DNA of 15,473 bases from Lachnospiraceae bacterium. GTDB lineage: Bacteria; Bacillota_A; Clostridia; Lachnospirales; Lachnospiraceae. Under the pieces are notes generated by a model that saw only the letters and a list, made by a program, of their open reading frames with translations, did no database searches and was not told where the DNA came from. A program made the position numbers and the translations under genes. The stretch spans positions 1-15,473 of the forward strand of contig JAFSFU010000077.1 in assembly GCA_017435025.1 (NCBI GenBank), read 5' to 3'. Positions 1 through 6,444 of this stretch are shown here, piece by piece; within the stretch, counting starts at the first letter, position 1, and every line of letters begins with the position of its first letter.

Positions 1-49
1 CGCCTGTACGACGATTGCGATAAATGCGCTTGCAATCTTTGTACAGGCG
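1..49. repeat. Nested hairpin at window edge
   Basis: A 9-bp perfect inverted repeat, CGCCTGTAC (1-9) and GTACAGGCG (41-49), encloses a second one, GATTGC (13-18) and GCAATC (32-37). Together they form a long hairpin. No T-run follows on the plus strand, and the minus-strand side lies outside the window, so its use as a terminator cannot be judged. It may belong to the same family of palindromic intergenic elements found further right, but no shared sequence is visible. Confidence 0.5.
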
Positions 50-83
50 AAAATCTTTGGAAGCTCAGTCGTCCAGCCTATCA

Positions 84-147
84 TTTTCAGAATATGGGAT
101 TTTCTAATAGACACTTTCAATCTTACTCAATCAAAATATCACAATAA
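84..147 (-). repeat. Half copy of palindromic element C (C')
   Basis: This stretch is nearly identical to the reverse complement of 8438-8504. The 29 bases at 119-147 match 8438-8466 exactly as reverse complement, and the arm CAGAATATGGGATTTT (88-103) matches 8482-8497. In the intact copy at 8444-8574 this arm pairs with a second arm 23 bases away. Here that partner is absent from 1-83, so only half of the palindrome remains within the window. It may have been truncated or replaced by other sequence. Confidence 0.7.
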
Positions 148-181
148 AAACGAACCTCTCATGTGTATGTCCCATGCATAG

Positions 182-455
182 TTCATTCAGATGTAAGTTT
201 CTTTCATTTTATTGTTGGATTATAAAAGTAAATGCAGTATTCTTCAAACGATTTGCAAGGCTTTCGAGATTTTGTCTGTGCTAATTTCAGCTGCGGCGCT
301 CTGTTTGAGCTCCGTAGGAGCGAGTTAGCAGAGCAGCTGATCATAGATGCACGGACGAAATCCGAAAACGAAGCATGTTTGAGGATACTGCATTTACTTT
401 ATAATCTTATAATTTAATGAACTGCTAAAACTTACATCACTGAATGAAATATCAA
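182..455 (-). repeat. Large imperfect palindrome, copy A
   Basis: The whole stretch folds on itself. The outer arm TTCATTCAGATGTAAG (182-197) pairs with 431-448. Arm 218-249 pairs with 377-406 over about 30 bp with two bulges. Arm 262-281, ending in GTCTGTGC, pairs with 349-367. CAGCTGC (288-294) pairs with GCAGCTG (333-339), GCTCTG (298-303) with CAGAGC (329-334), and GCTCC (309-313) with GGAGC (317-321) around a GTA loop. Copy B at 8142-8362 is the homologue in opposite orientation, with the same apical core but different, still complementary stems. The element begins directly after the stop codon of the M20 gene. A 61-codon open frame inside it (232-417) is judged to be a by-product of the palindrome. 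Whether it is a MITE, a structured RNA or a terminator-like 3' UTR is not known. Confidence 0.8.
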
Positions 456-456
456 A

Positions 457-1824
457 TCAATTCTTAAAATCCACACTCACATTTCCATCTTCGTCATACA
501 TCACGACGTCTTTATCCAGAATCAGTTCGTTGATGGATTCCAAATATTCAGAAATAGAAGTATATACCGGATGGTAGTTTGCGATGATTTCCTTTGCAGC
601 AGCCGCATCATTTCCAAGAAGGGCATCGGCTACGAAAAGCTGAGCTTTTGCGGAGTTGACGCAGAGGCGCTCCGGATCGGAAACCTGATAGTCGATTCCG
701 TGCACGGTGCCGGATGCGCCCATACAGTTGAACTGTACGCCCGGCATGACCTGAGTGACATCACCGAAGTCGGAAGTTCCGGTCTGCCATGCTTTGTAAT
801 CGAAAGCAACTTTATCGTCACCAACCAGATTTTTACAGCACTGTTCTGCCAGCTGCATGAATGCCGGATCGTGGTATGCTGGGGAATGTCCCGGACGGTC
901 AGAAATCTCAACGCCTGCCCCCATTGCGAGAGCAGCACCAGCCATTGCACGGTTCAGCTTCACGTTCTCTTTTTTGATCGCAGCGATGGTTTTTGCGCGA
1001 ACATGGCTCTCCAGAACGATCTCATCAGGGATGATGTTTACTGCACAGTTTGCACCCATTACGATCGGGTGGAAACGGATCATATCTTTTTCCTGGAAAG
1101 TCTCGCGAAGATTGTTTGCCGCCTGCATACCCAGCATCGCCGCGTACTGTGCGTTGATCCCGAGATGCGGAGAACCGCCGGCATGGGAGGATTTACCTTT
1201 GAATTTAACTGTTTTCATAATACAGCCGTTGTTGCCGGAAGTACAGGAAAATTCGGTATTCTTGCCCGGTCCTGCAACGCCGCCGTGTACCATAAATGCA
1301 AGATCTACACCATCATAGAAACCGCGGCGCATCAGCTCGATCTTGCCGCCGAAGAATGCGATAGTACCTTTTTTGCGGAGATTCTCACGGAATCCCAGCT
1401 GGATCATCTCTTCTGCCGGAACCACCATCAGACGGATCTTACCGCACATACCATCCAGAGCACCCGGCTGTTTTAAGGCAGCTGCAACGCCGAGAAGTGC
1501 AGCGCACTGTGCATGATGACCACAGCAGTGTGTCATACCGTTTACGGATTCCGGATGATTGGCGATATCCAGAGCGTCCAACTCACCCATGATACAAAGG
1601 GTAGGTCCCGGTCTTCCGGTATCGAGATCTGTATAAAAACCTGGAATATTGCCGGCCTGTGTCAGGGTATATCCAAGACTTTCAAATTTTTCCGTCAGAT
1701 ATTCGTTTGCCTGCCACTCGGTAAAGCCGGTCTGCGGATGTGCCCACAGCCAACGCTCTGCTTCCAGGATCATATTTCGGTTGCAGTTTACATGTTCGAT
1801 CATACACTGCTGTCTCTCAGTCAT
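457..1824 (-). CDS. M20 family metallopeptidase / amidohydrolase
   Basis: Predicted zinc-dependent cytoplasmic amidohydrolase of the M20 (AbgA/AbgB, aminoacylase-like) group, which cleaves amide bonds of N-acyl amino acids or similar small substrates. The true substrate cannot be told. From the chosen start it is 455 aa, normal for the family. Visible motifs are GELDAL near residue 80 (conserved Asp), the metal-ligand segment CGHH near 101-104, the catalytic Glu pair in PAEE near 138, a ligand His in MVHGG near 180, the SSHAGGSPH lid-domain motif near 212, and the last ligand His in GTVHG near 375. The usual CGHDxH motif reads CGHHAQ here. The frame is open upstream to 1854, but ATG at 1824 has an AAGGAGGA ribosome binding site at 1832-1839 with good spacing, so it is preferred. 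No signal peptide is seen. The gene stands alone and is divergent from the histidine kinase operon; its stop abuts palindrome copy A. Confidence 0.9.
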   Translation of the reverse strand: MTERQQCMIEHVNCNRNMILEAERWLWAHPQTGFTEWQANEYLTEKFESLGYTLTQAGNIPGFYTDLDTGRPGPTLCIMGELDALDIANHPESVNGMTHCCGHHAQCAALLGVAAALKQPGALDGMCGKIRLMVVPAEEMIQLGFRENLRKKGTIAFFGGKIELMRRGFYDGVDLAFMVHGGVAGPGKNTEFSCTSGNNGCIMKTVKFKGKSSHAGGSPHLGINAQYAAMLGMQAANNLRETFQEKDMIRFHPIVMGANCAVNIIPDEIVLESHVRAKTIAAIKKENVKLNRAMAGAALAMGAGVEISDRPGHSPAYHDPAFMQLAEQCCKNLVGDDKVAFDYKAWQTGTSDFGDVTQVMPGVQFNCMGASGTVHGIDYQVSDPERLCVNSAKAQLFVADALLGNDAAAAKEIIANYHPVYTSISEYLESINELILDKDVVMYDEDGNVSVDFKN

Positions 1825-1863
1825 GTTATATTCCTCCTTGCGATTGAGATTCAATATACATGA

Positions 1864-1872
1864 ATTATACCA
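1864..1872 (-). promoter_or_regulatory. Extended -10 promoter of the M20 gene
   Basis: Read on the minus strand this is TGGTATAAT, a perfect -10 box with a TGn extension. No good -35 box lies 17 bases upstream (TTCTCT at best), as is common for extended -10 promoters. It would start transcription about 30 bases before the M20 ribosome binding site. Confidence 0.6.
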
Positions 1873-1925
1873 TTATTCACAGCAAAAGAGAAGATTTTAG
1901 AATTGTTTTATAAACGCAGCAGACG

Positions 1926-1940
1926 AAGTATGGTATACTT
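1926..1940 (+). promoter_or_regulatory. Extended -10 promoter of the histidine kinase operon, overlapping a 15-bp palindrome
   Basis: TGGTATACT (1931-1939) is an extended -10 element about 27 bases before the kinase ATG. It lies inside a perfect inverted repeat, AAGTAT-GGT-ATACTT (1926-1940), which could be an operator for a repressor or the cognate response regulator. That regulatory role is inference; such short palindromes also arise by chance around -10 boxes. Confidence 0.45.
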
Positions 1941-1965
1941 TATTATGAAAGAGAGGGCGATACGT

Positions 1966-3444
1966 ATGAAAATTCGTACAAGATTAATGATCGCATTTCT
2001 GATCATTACCGTTGTACCGATTTCGTTGATCTATATGTCGATCATGGCATTGAACAGTTATCAAGGAAAAGTGTTCAGTGAGACTTATGGAATCGAAGAA
2101 CGGGTAGATCTTTCTTCCGGTACATCGATTCGTATTTTCAGTCACTTGACCGAAACCGTACAGCTGGAGATTGACCGGGCGCTGAAAACAAACGCAGAGC
2201 AGTTCCTTGATCCGGCTTTTTTGGAAAATGTGAATGATCGATTACAGCAGAATCATTCCTTTATGGTGGTATTGAAGGAGCAGGAAGTAGTATTTACCGG
2301 AAATGCCAATACAACTTATGAACTGGCGCAGGAGATGGAAGGTTTTGATGAACTGGGCAGTACTGCTGCCTGGGGAAATTACCTGGATAGTGAGACAGAG
2401 CATCTGATCAAGCAGAGATCCTTTGCGTTTGCAGATGGGGCTGAAGGCAGTATTCTTCTGGTTACCAATGTAGTGGAAGTGGTGCCGGAAGTAAGATCCA
2501 TGTTCCTTGAAATGCTGGTTTCCGGCGTGATTATTCTTTTCATCACAGCGGCTATCATGGTGGCCTGGGTCTATCGTTCTATCTGGAAGCCATTGGAGCA
2601 GCTGCAGGAGGCGACCAGACAGATCCGCGATGGAAATCTGGACTTTACGCTGGAGGTGGAAGATGATGATGAACTTGGGCAGCTCTGTCAGAACTTTGAG
2701 GAGATGCGCATTCGTCTGAAAGAGACCACGGAAGAAAAGATTCAGTATGATAAGGAAAGCAAGGAGCTGATCAGCAATATTTCCCATGATCTAAAAACAC
2801 CGATCACAGCGATCAAAGGTTATGTGGAAGGTATTCTGGATGGTGTAGCATCTTCTCCGGAGAAGCTGGACCGTTATATCCGAACAATCTACAATAAGGC
2901 GAATGATATGGATCGTCTGATCGATGAACTGACGTTTTATTCCAAGATCGACACCAACAAAATTCCGTATGCATTTGCTAAAATCAACGTGGCAGATTAT
3001 TTTGGAGATTGTATCGATGAAGTTGGTCTGGATCTGGAGGCCCGGGGAATCGATCTGGGATATTACAATTACGTGGAAGAAGATGTGCTTGTTATCGCCG
3101 ATGCGGAGCAGCTGAAGCGTGTGATCAACAATATTATTGGCAATTCGCTGAAATATATGGATAAAAAACAGGGAATCATTAATATCCGGATTCTGGATGT
3201 GGGTGATTTTGTTCAGATTGAGATTGAAGATAACGGAAAAGGTATCGGACAAAAAGAACTGCCGTATATTTTTGACCGGTTTTACCGGACCGATTCTTCC
3301 AGAAATTCCTCCAAAGGCGGCAGTGGAATCGGTCTTTCCATTGTACGAAAGATTATTGAGGACCATGGCGGAAAAATCTGGGCAACAAGCAAACTGGGTG
3401 TCGGTACGGAGATCCATTTTGTACTGAGAAAGATCAATGCATAG
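1966..3444 (+). CDS. Membrane sensor histidine kinase (HAMP, HisKA, HATPase_c)
   Basis: Two-component sensor kinase that autophosphorylates on a histidine and passes phosphate to the response regulator encoded 12 bp downstream. From ATG 1966 it is 492 aa. A transmembrane helix at about residues 5-27 is followed by an extracytoplasmic sensing region of about 150 aa with no recognised fold. A second helix at about 182-203 leads into a HAMP linker at about 206-260. The H-box SHDLKTP places the phospho-acceptor His at 274. The N-box with NNIIGNSLKY is near 388, the G1 box DNGKGIG near 422 and the G2 box GGSGIGLSI near 451. The frame is open upstream to a TTG at 1903, but ATG 1966 is preferred because it follows AGAGGG and starts with a typical MKIRTR basic N-terminus; ATG 1945 is possible. 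The signal sensed is unknown. First gene of a probable four-gene operon. Confidence 0.93.
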   Translation: MKIRTRLMIAFLIITVVPISLIYMSIMALNSYQGKVFSETYGIEERVDLSSGTSIRIFSHLTETVQLEIDRALKTNAEQFLDPAFLENVNDRLQQNHSFMVVLKEQEVVFTGNANTTYELAQEMEGFDELGSTAAWGNYLDSETEHLIKQRSFAFADGAEGSILLVTNVVEVVPEVRSMFLEMLVSGVIILFITAAIMVAWVYRSIWKPLEQLQEATRQIRDGNLDFTLEVEDDDELGQLCQNFEEMRIRLKETTEEKIQYDKESKELISNISHDLKTPITAIKGYVEGILDGVASSPEKLDRYIRTIYNKANDMDRLIDELTFYSKIDTNKIPYAFAKINVADYFGDCIDEVGLDLEARGIDLGYYNYVEEDVLVIADAEQLKRVINNIIGNSLKYMDKKQGIINIRILDVGDFVQIEIEDNGKGIGQKELPYIFDRFYRTDSSRNSSKGGSGIGLSIVRKIIEDHGGKIWATSKLGVGTEIHFVLRKINA

Positions 3445-3456
3445 AAGGAGTACAGT

Positions 3457-4146
3457 ATGAGCAGGATTTTAATTGTAGAAGATGAAGTGAGTATTGCGGA
3501 ACTGGAGAAGGACTACCTGGAACTTTCCGGTTTTGAGGTGGAAATTGAAAATGACGGTACAGACGGATTGAAACGGGCACTGGATGAGGATTTTGATCTA
3601 GTGATTCTGGATTTAATGCTTCCGGGAGTTGATGGATTTGAAATCTGCAGAAAGATCCGTGAAGTGAAGAATACACCGATCATTATGGTGTCTGCAAAGC
3701 GGGATGATATCGATAAGATCCGAGGCCTTGGCCTTGGTGCGGATGACTATATGACAAAACCGTTCAGCCCGAGTGAGATGGTGGCTCGCGTGAAGGCCCA
3801 TATGGCCCGTTATGAGCGACTGATCAGCAGCGGCATGCCGGTTAATGATATTATCGAGATTCGTGGCTTAAAGATTGATAAGACAGCGCGGCGCGTGTAT
3901 GTGAACGGGGAGGAGCGCAACTTTACAACTAAGGAATTTGATCTTCTCACATTTCTGGCGCAGAACCCGAACCATGTCTTTACAAAAGAAGAACTGTTTT
4001 CCAAGATCTGGGATATGGAGTCTATCGGTGATATTGCGACTGTAACGGTTCATATTAAGAAAATCCGTGAAAAAATCGAGTTAAATACTGCGAAACCGCA
4101 GTATATCGAGACGATCTGGGGAGTCGGATACAGATTTAAGGTATAG
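3457..4146 (+). CDS. OmpR/PhoB-family response regulator
   Basis: DNA-binding response regulator, 229 aa, the expected length for the OmpR family. The receiver domain covers about residues 1-120, with acidic residues E8, D9 and E10 in the metal pocket, phospho-acceptor D52 in LVILDLMLPG, a switch Ser near 79 and conserved K101 in MTKPF. A winged-helix trans_reg_C domain covers about 128-229 and ends in the typical WGVGYRFKV. Start ATG 3457 has GAAGGAG seven bases upstream. It lies 12 bp after the kinase stop, so the pair is co-transcribed and almost certainly cognate. It may regulate its own operon, including the phosphatase and transporter downstream; this is inferred from position. Confidence 0.95.
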   Translation: MSRILIVEDEVSIAELEKDYLELSGFEVEIENDGTDGLKRALDEDFDLVILDLMLPGVDGFEICRKIREVKNTPIIMVSAKRDDIDKIRGLGLGADDYMTKPFSPSEMVARVKAHMARYERLISSGMPVNDIIEIRGLKIDKTARRVYVNGEERNFTTKEFDLLTFLAQNPNHVFTKEELFSKIWDMESIGDIATVTVHIKKIREKIELNTAKPQYIETIWGVGYRFKV

Positions 4147-4178
4147 AAAATTGTATGAGATGAAAAAGGGGCAGAATT

Positions 4179-5003
4179 ATGGATAAGCAGCAGTTGTTAA
4201 GAGAGACAGAACTTTTTGTTTTGGATATGGACGGAACCTTCTATTTAGATAATGATATTTTAGAGGGATCTCTGGAGTTTTTGGAGCAGGTGAAACGGCT
4301 GGGTAAACAGTTCGTATTTTTTACCAACAATTCTTCCAAATCACCGAAAACCTATATGGATAAGCTGGCGAAGATGAACTGTTTTATCGAGAGAAATCAG
4401 ATTATTACTTCCGGCGATGTGATGATCCAGTATCTGAAGGAATTCTATCCGGATAAGACAGTTTATCTGGTTGGAACACCGGATTTGGAAGCGAACTTTA
4501 TGGAAAATGGGATCAAGCTCACAAAGGATATGCCGGATGTGGTTGTGATCGGGTTTGATCTGACTCTGACCTATGAAAAACTGGAGCGAGCATGTACCTA
4601 TATTCGAAACGGTGCCGTATTCCTCGCAACACATCTGGATATCAATTGTCCGACAAAGGACGGATTTATCCCGGACTGCGGAGTCATGTGCGCGGCGATC
4701 GCGCTTTCCACAGGCAAAGAACCGAAATATGTGGGAAAACCGTTTAAGGAAACCGTGGATATGGTTCTTTCCATGACCGGTGCAAAGCGTGAACATGTGA
4801 CTTTTGTGGGAGATCGCCTTTATACGGATGTGAAAACCGGTGTGGCCAACGGAGCCCGCGGAATTTTGGTGCTCAGTGGTGAGACAAAGCTGGAAGATGT
4901 GCCGAAATCCGATACACATCCGGATGCAATCTTTAAAGATCTGCGAGAGATGGGCCTGTTGATGGAAAAAATGCAACTTGACAACGCCACAGTACAGGAT
5001 TAA
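4179..5003 (+). CDS. HAD-IIA family phosphatase (NagD / p-nitrophenyl phosphatase-like)
   Basis: Cytoplasmic haloacid-dehalogenase phosphatase of subclass IIA, which includes NagD, PNPase-type and phosphoglycolate or sugar phosphate phosphatases. The substrate cannot be assigned. The protein is 274 aa, normal for the group. Motif I is VLDMDGT with nucleophile D16 and acid/base D18. Motif II is FFTNNSS near 47-53. The IIA cap domain follows, with motif III K187 in VGKPFK and motif IV in FVGDRLYTD, where D212 and D217 bind Mg. The start ATG follows AAAGGGGC. It lies 32 bp after the response regulator with no terminator between, which supports one operon. A link to the signal or to the transporter's cargo is possible but unproven. 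Confidence 0.9.
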   Translation: MDKQQLLRETELFVLDMDGTFYLDNDILEGSLEFLEQVKRLGKQFVFFTNNSSKSPKTYMDKLAKMNCFIERNQIITSGDVMIQYLKEFYPDKTVYLVGTPDLEANFMENGIKLTKDMPDVVVIGFDLTLTYEKLERACTYIRNGAVFLATHLDINCPTKDGFIPDCGVMCAAIALSTGKEPKYVGKPFKETVDMVLSMTGAKREHVTFVGDRLYTDVKTGVANGARGILVLSGETKLEDVPKSDTHPDAIFKDLREMGLLMEKMQLDNATVQD

Positions 5004-5049
5004 ACTTAGGGGTGGACTTTTAGTACTAAAGAAAGAAAAGAGGATTGTC

Positions 5050-6246
5050 ATGAAGTACAAGACAAGATTTTTGGGCTTCTTTGCGTCTATGATTGTGTTC
5101 AACCTGGCTGCAAACTTTGCTCATCCGGTAACTCCGACCGTCATTCAGGAACTGAATCTGCATGATTATATGTTCGGTGTGGCACTTGCTGCGATGATGG
5201 TAACAAACTTTTTAATGTCACCGTTCTGGGGAAAAATCAATGTGTATATTTCCTCCAGATTATCTCTTTTGATCTGCTGTCTTGGTTATGGTATTGCACA
5301 GGTATGGTTCGCTTATGCGACAACGGAACTGATGATTATTCTGGCCCGCATGTTTGCAGGCTTGTTTACCGGCGGCATTTTCGTAAGCTTCTTAACTTAT
5401 GTGGTTAACGTGGCAAAACCGGAAGATCAGGCGAAATATCTGACTTACAGTGCGACGATCCAGAGTGTTGCCGCAGCTTTTGGCTATATGATCGGCGGTT
5501 TTATCGGCGAGTTTTCTGTGAAGGCTGCATTCCTGGTTCAGGCAGGTACATTATTTGTTGTTGCGATCGCATTCTTCCTGATCTGTGAGCCGGATGCACA
5601 TTCTGAGGTTAAGATTTCCGGCAGGCAGCTGGCAAAAGAGGCCAATCCGTTCCAGGCATTTATGGATGCCGGAAAGTTTATGACCGTTGCGTTTGCATTG
5701 CTGTTTGCAGTAAATATTCTGATCAACTTCGGTAATACTGGTTTTGATCAGGCGTTCAACTACTATTTAAAAGATCAGATGGGTCTTACTTCTTCCTATA
5801 ACGGAATTATTAAGGCAGCTGTTGGTCTTGTTTCCTTCGTATCCAATATGACTTTGTGCATCTGGATCATCAACAAGACAAATGTAAAGAAATCGATGGT
5901 AGTGCTTGTGTCTGTCTGCACACTGGCAGCGGTCGGAACTCTGATCGTTCCGAATATCGGTCTGTTTATCGCATTCAGTGTTCTGGTATATGCCGGATAT
6001 TCTGTAAGTATTCCGGTTCTTCAGGATATGGTTGCAAAACTGGCAGACCCGGCGCAGAAGAATCTGGTTATGGGTTTCTTTAACGCGACAAAATCTTTGG
6101 GAAGTATTGCAGGTTCTCTGATCGCAGGCTTTATTTATTCGGTTCATGCAAAGCTGCCGTTTGCGATCACGGTTGTGATCTACGGTCTCAGCGTGGTTGT
6201 TGCAGTAAGCTATATGACATACGGAAGAAAAACAAAGAGGGCTTAG
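5050..6246 (+). CDS. MFS transporter, 12-helix
   Basis: Major facilitator superfamily permease in the cytoplasmic membrane, 398 aa from ATG 5050, normal for a 12-helix MFS protein. Long hydrophobic segments run along the whole protein. A motif-A-like loop after helix 2 reads FWGKINVYISSR. A central loop near residues 180-210 (HSEVKISGRQLAKEANP) separates two six-helix halves. Glycine-rich helix segments such as GYMIGGFIGEF and GSIAGSLIAGFIY are typical. The frame is open back to 4978 inside the phosphatase gene, but ATG 5050 follows AAAGAAAAGAGGA and gives a normal short basic N-terminus before helix 1. The gap of 46 bp to the phosphatase has no terminator. Substrate unknown; efflux of drugs or metabolites is as likely as uptake. 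Last gene of the two-component operon. Confidence 0.9.
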   Translation: MKYKTRFLGFFASMIVFNLAANFAHPVTPTVIQELNLHDYMFGVALAAMMVTNFLMSPFWGKINVYISSRLSLLICCLGYGIAQVWFAYATTELMIILARMFAGLFTGGIFVSFLTYVVNVAKPEDQAKYLTYSATIQSVAAAFGYMIGGFIGEFSVKAAFLVQAGTLFVVAIAFFLICEPDAHSEVKISGRQLAKEANPFQAFMDAGKFMTVAFALLFAVNILINFGNTGFDQAFNYYLKDQMGLTSSYNGIIKAAVGLVSFVSNMTLCIWIINKTNVKKSMVVLVSVCTLAAVGTLIVPNIGLFIAFSVLVYAGYSVSIPVLQDMVAKLADPAQKNLVMGFFNATKSLGSIAGSLIAGFIYSVHAKLPFAITVVIYGLSVVVAVSYMTYGRKTKRA

Positions 6247-6285
6247 AAACCAGGATATTTCTGGAAGGATTGGAAATGATGCTTC

Positions 6286-6314
6286 TTGACAGAAAAGCCT
6301 GGAACTGATATAGT
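6286..6314 (+). promoter_or_regulatory. Strong sigma-A type promoter before the DEAD-box helicase
   Basis: A perfect -35 box TTGACA (6286-6291), a 17-base spacer and a -10 box TATAGT (6309-6314) form the best promoter in the window. Transcription would begin near 6321, only about a dozen bases before the terminator hairpin at 6332. This implies a leader of about 124 bases for the helicase gene. Confidence 0.75.
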
Positions 6315-6331
6315 TACATACGGATTTGAGG

Positions 6332-6367
6332 GGAAGATTCGGGAGAGAACCTGAATCTTCCTTTTTT
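6332..6367 (+). terminator. Intrinsic terminator between MFS gene and helicase gene
   Basis: GGAAGATTCGGG (6332-6343) pairs with CCTGAATCTTCC (6350-6361) around AGAGAA, followed by six T. It can end the two-component/MFS operon. Because it lies downstream of the 6286-6314 promoter, it would also act on transcripts from that promoter as an attenuator. Confidence 0.85.
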
Positions 6368-6398
6368 CTGTTTTGAAACGTGTTGAATCATGAGGGCA

Positions 6399-6415
6399 GA
6401 CCGGACTTACCGGTC
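6399..6415 (+). promoter_or_regulatory. Leader hairpin upstream of helicase start
   Basis: GACCGG (6399-6404) and CCGGTC (6410-6415) form a 6-bp hairpin with loop ACTTA. An alternative pairing, CGGAC (6402-6406) with GTCCG (6418-6422), is mutually exclusive with it. The hairpin lies about 20 bases before the AAAGGA ribosome binding site (6433-6438) and could affect translation of the helicase. Function is inferred only. Confidence 0.4.
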
Positions 6416-6444
6416 ATGTCCGACAAGTTCAGAAAGGAACATAG

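Noticed and set aside
1..84. Possible minus-strand gene starting at ATG 84 with a hydrophobic N-terminus
   Set aside because: No Shine-Dalgarno sequence; the upstream side is half of element C, and the body overlaps a nested palindrome. Too short in this window to support.
1..147. Open plus-strand frame with a CxxCxCxxC stretch, possible 3' end of a gene
   Set aside because: Only 48 codons; half of it is repeat sequence shared with 8438-8504 and the start is a nested hairpin, so coding is unlikely.
232..417. 61-codon open frame on the plus strand
   Set aside because: It lies wholly inside palindrome A, has no ribosome binding site, and its homologue in copy B does not preserve the protein while preserving base pairing.
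571..1476. 301-codon open frame antisense to the M20 gene
   Set aside because: It is the shadow of a well-supported enzyme gene with all catalytic motifs; the antisense product is Cys/His-rich without any family likeness and has no ribosome binding site.
4978..5049. Upstream extension of the MFS gene overlapping the phosphatase
   Set aside because: It would add 24 polar residues before the first helix; ATG 5050 has a better ribosome binding site and a normal N-terminus.
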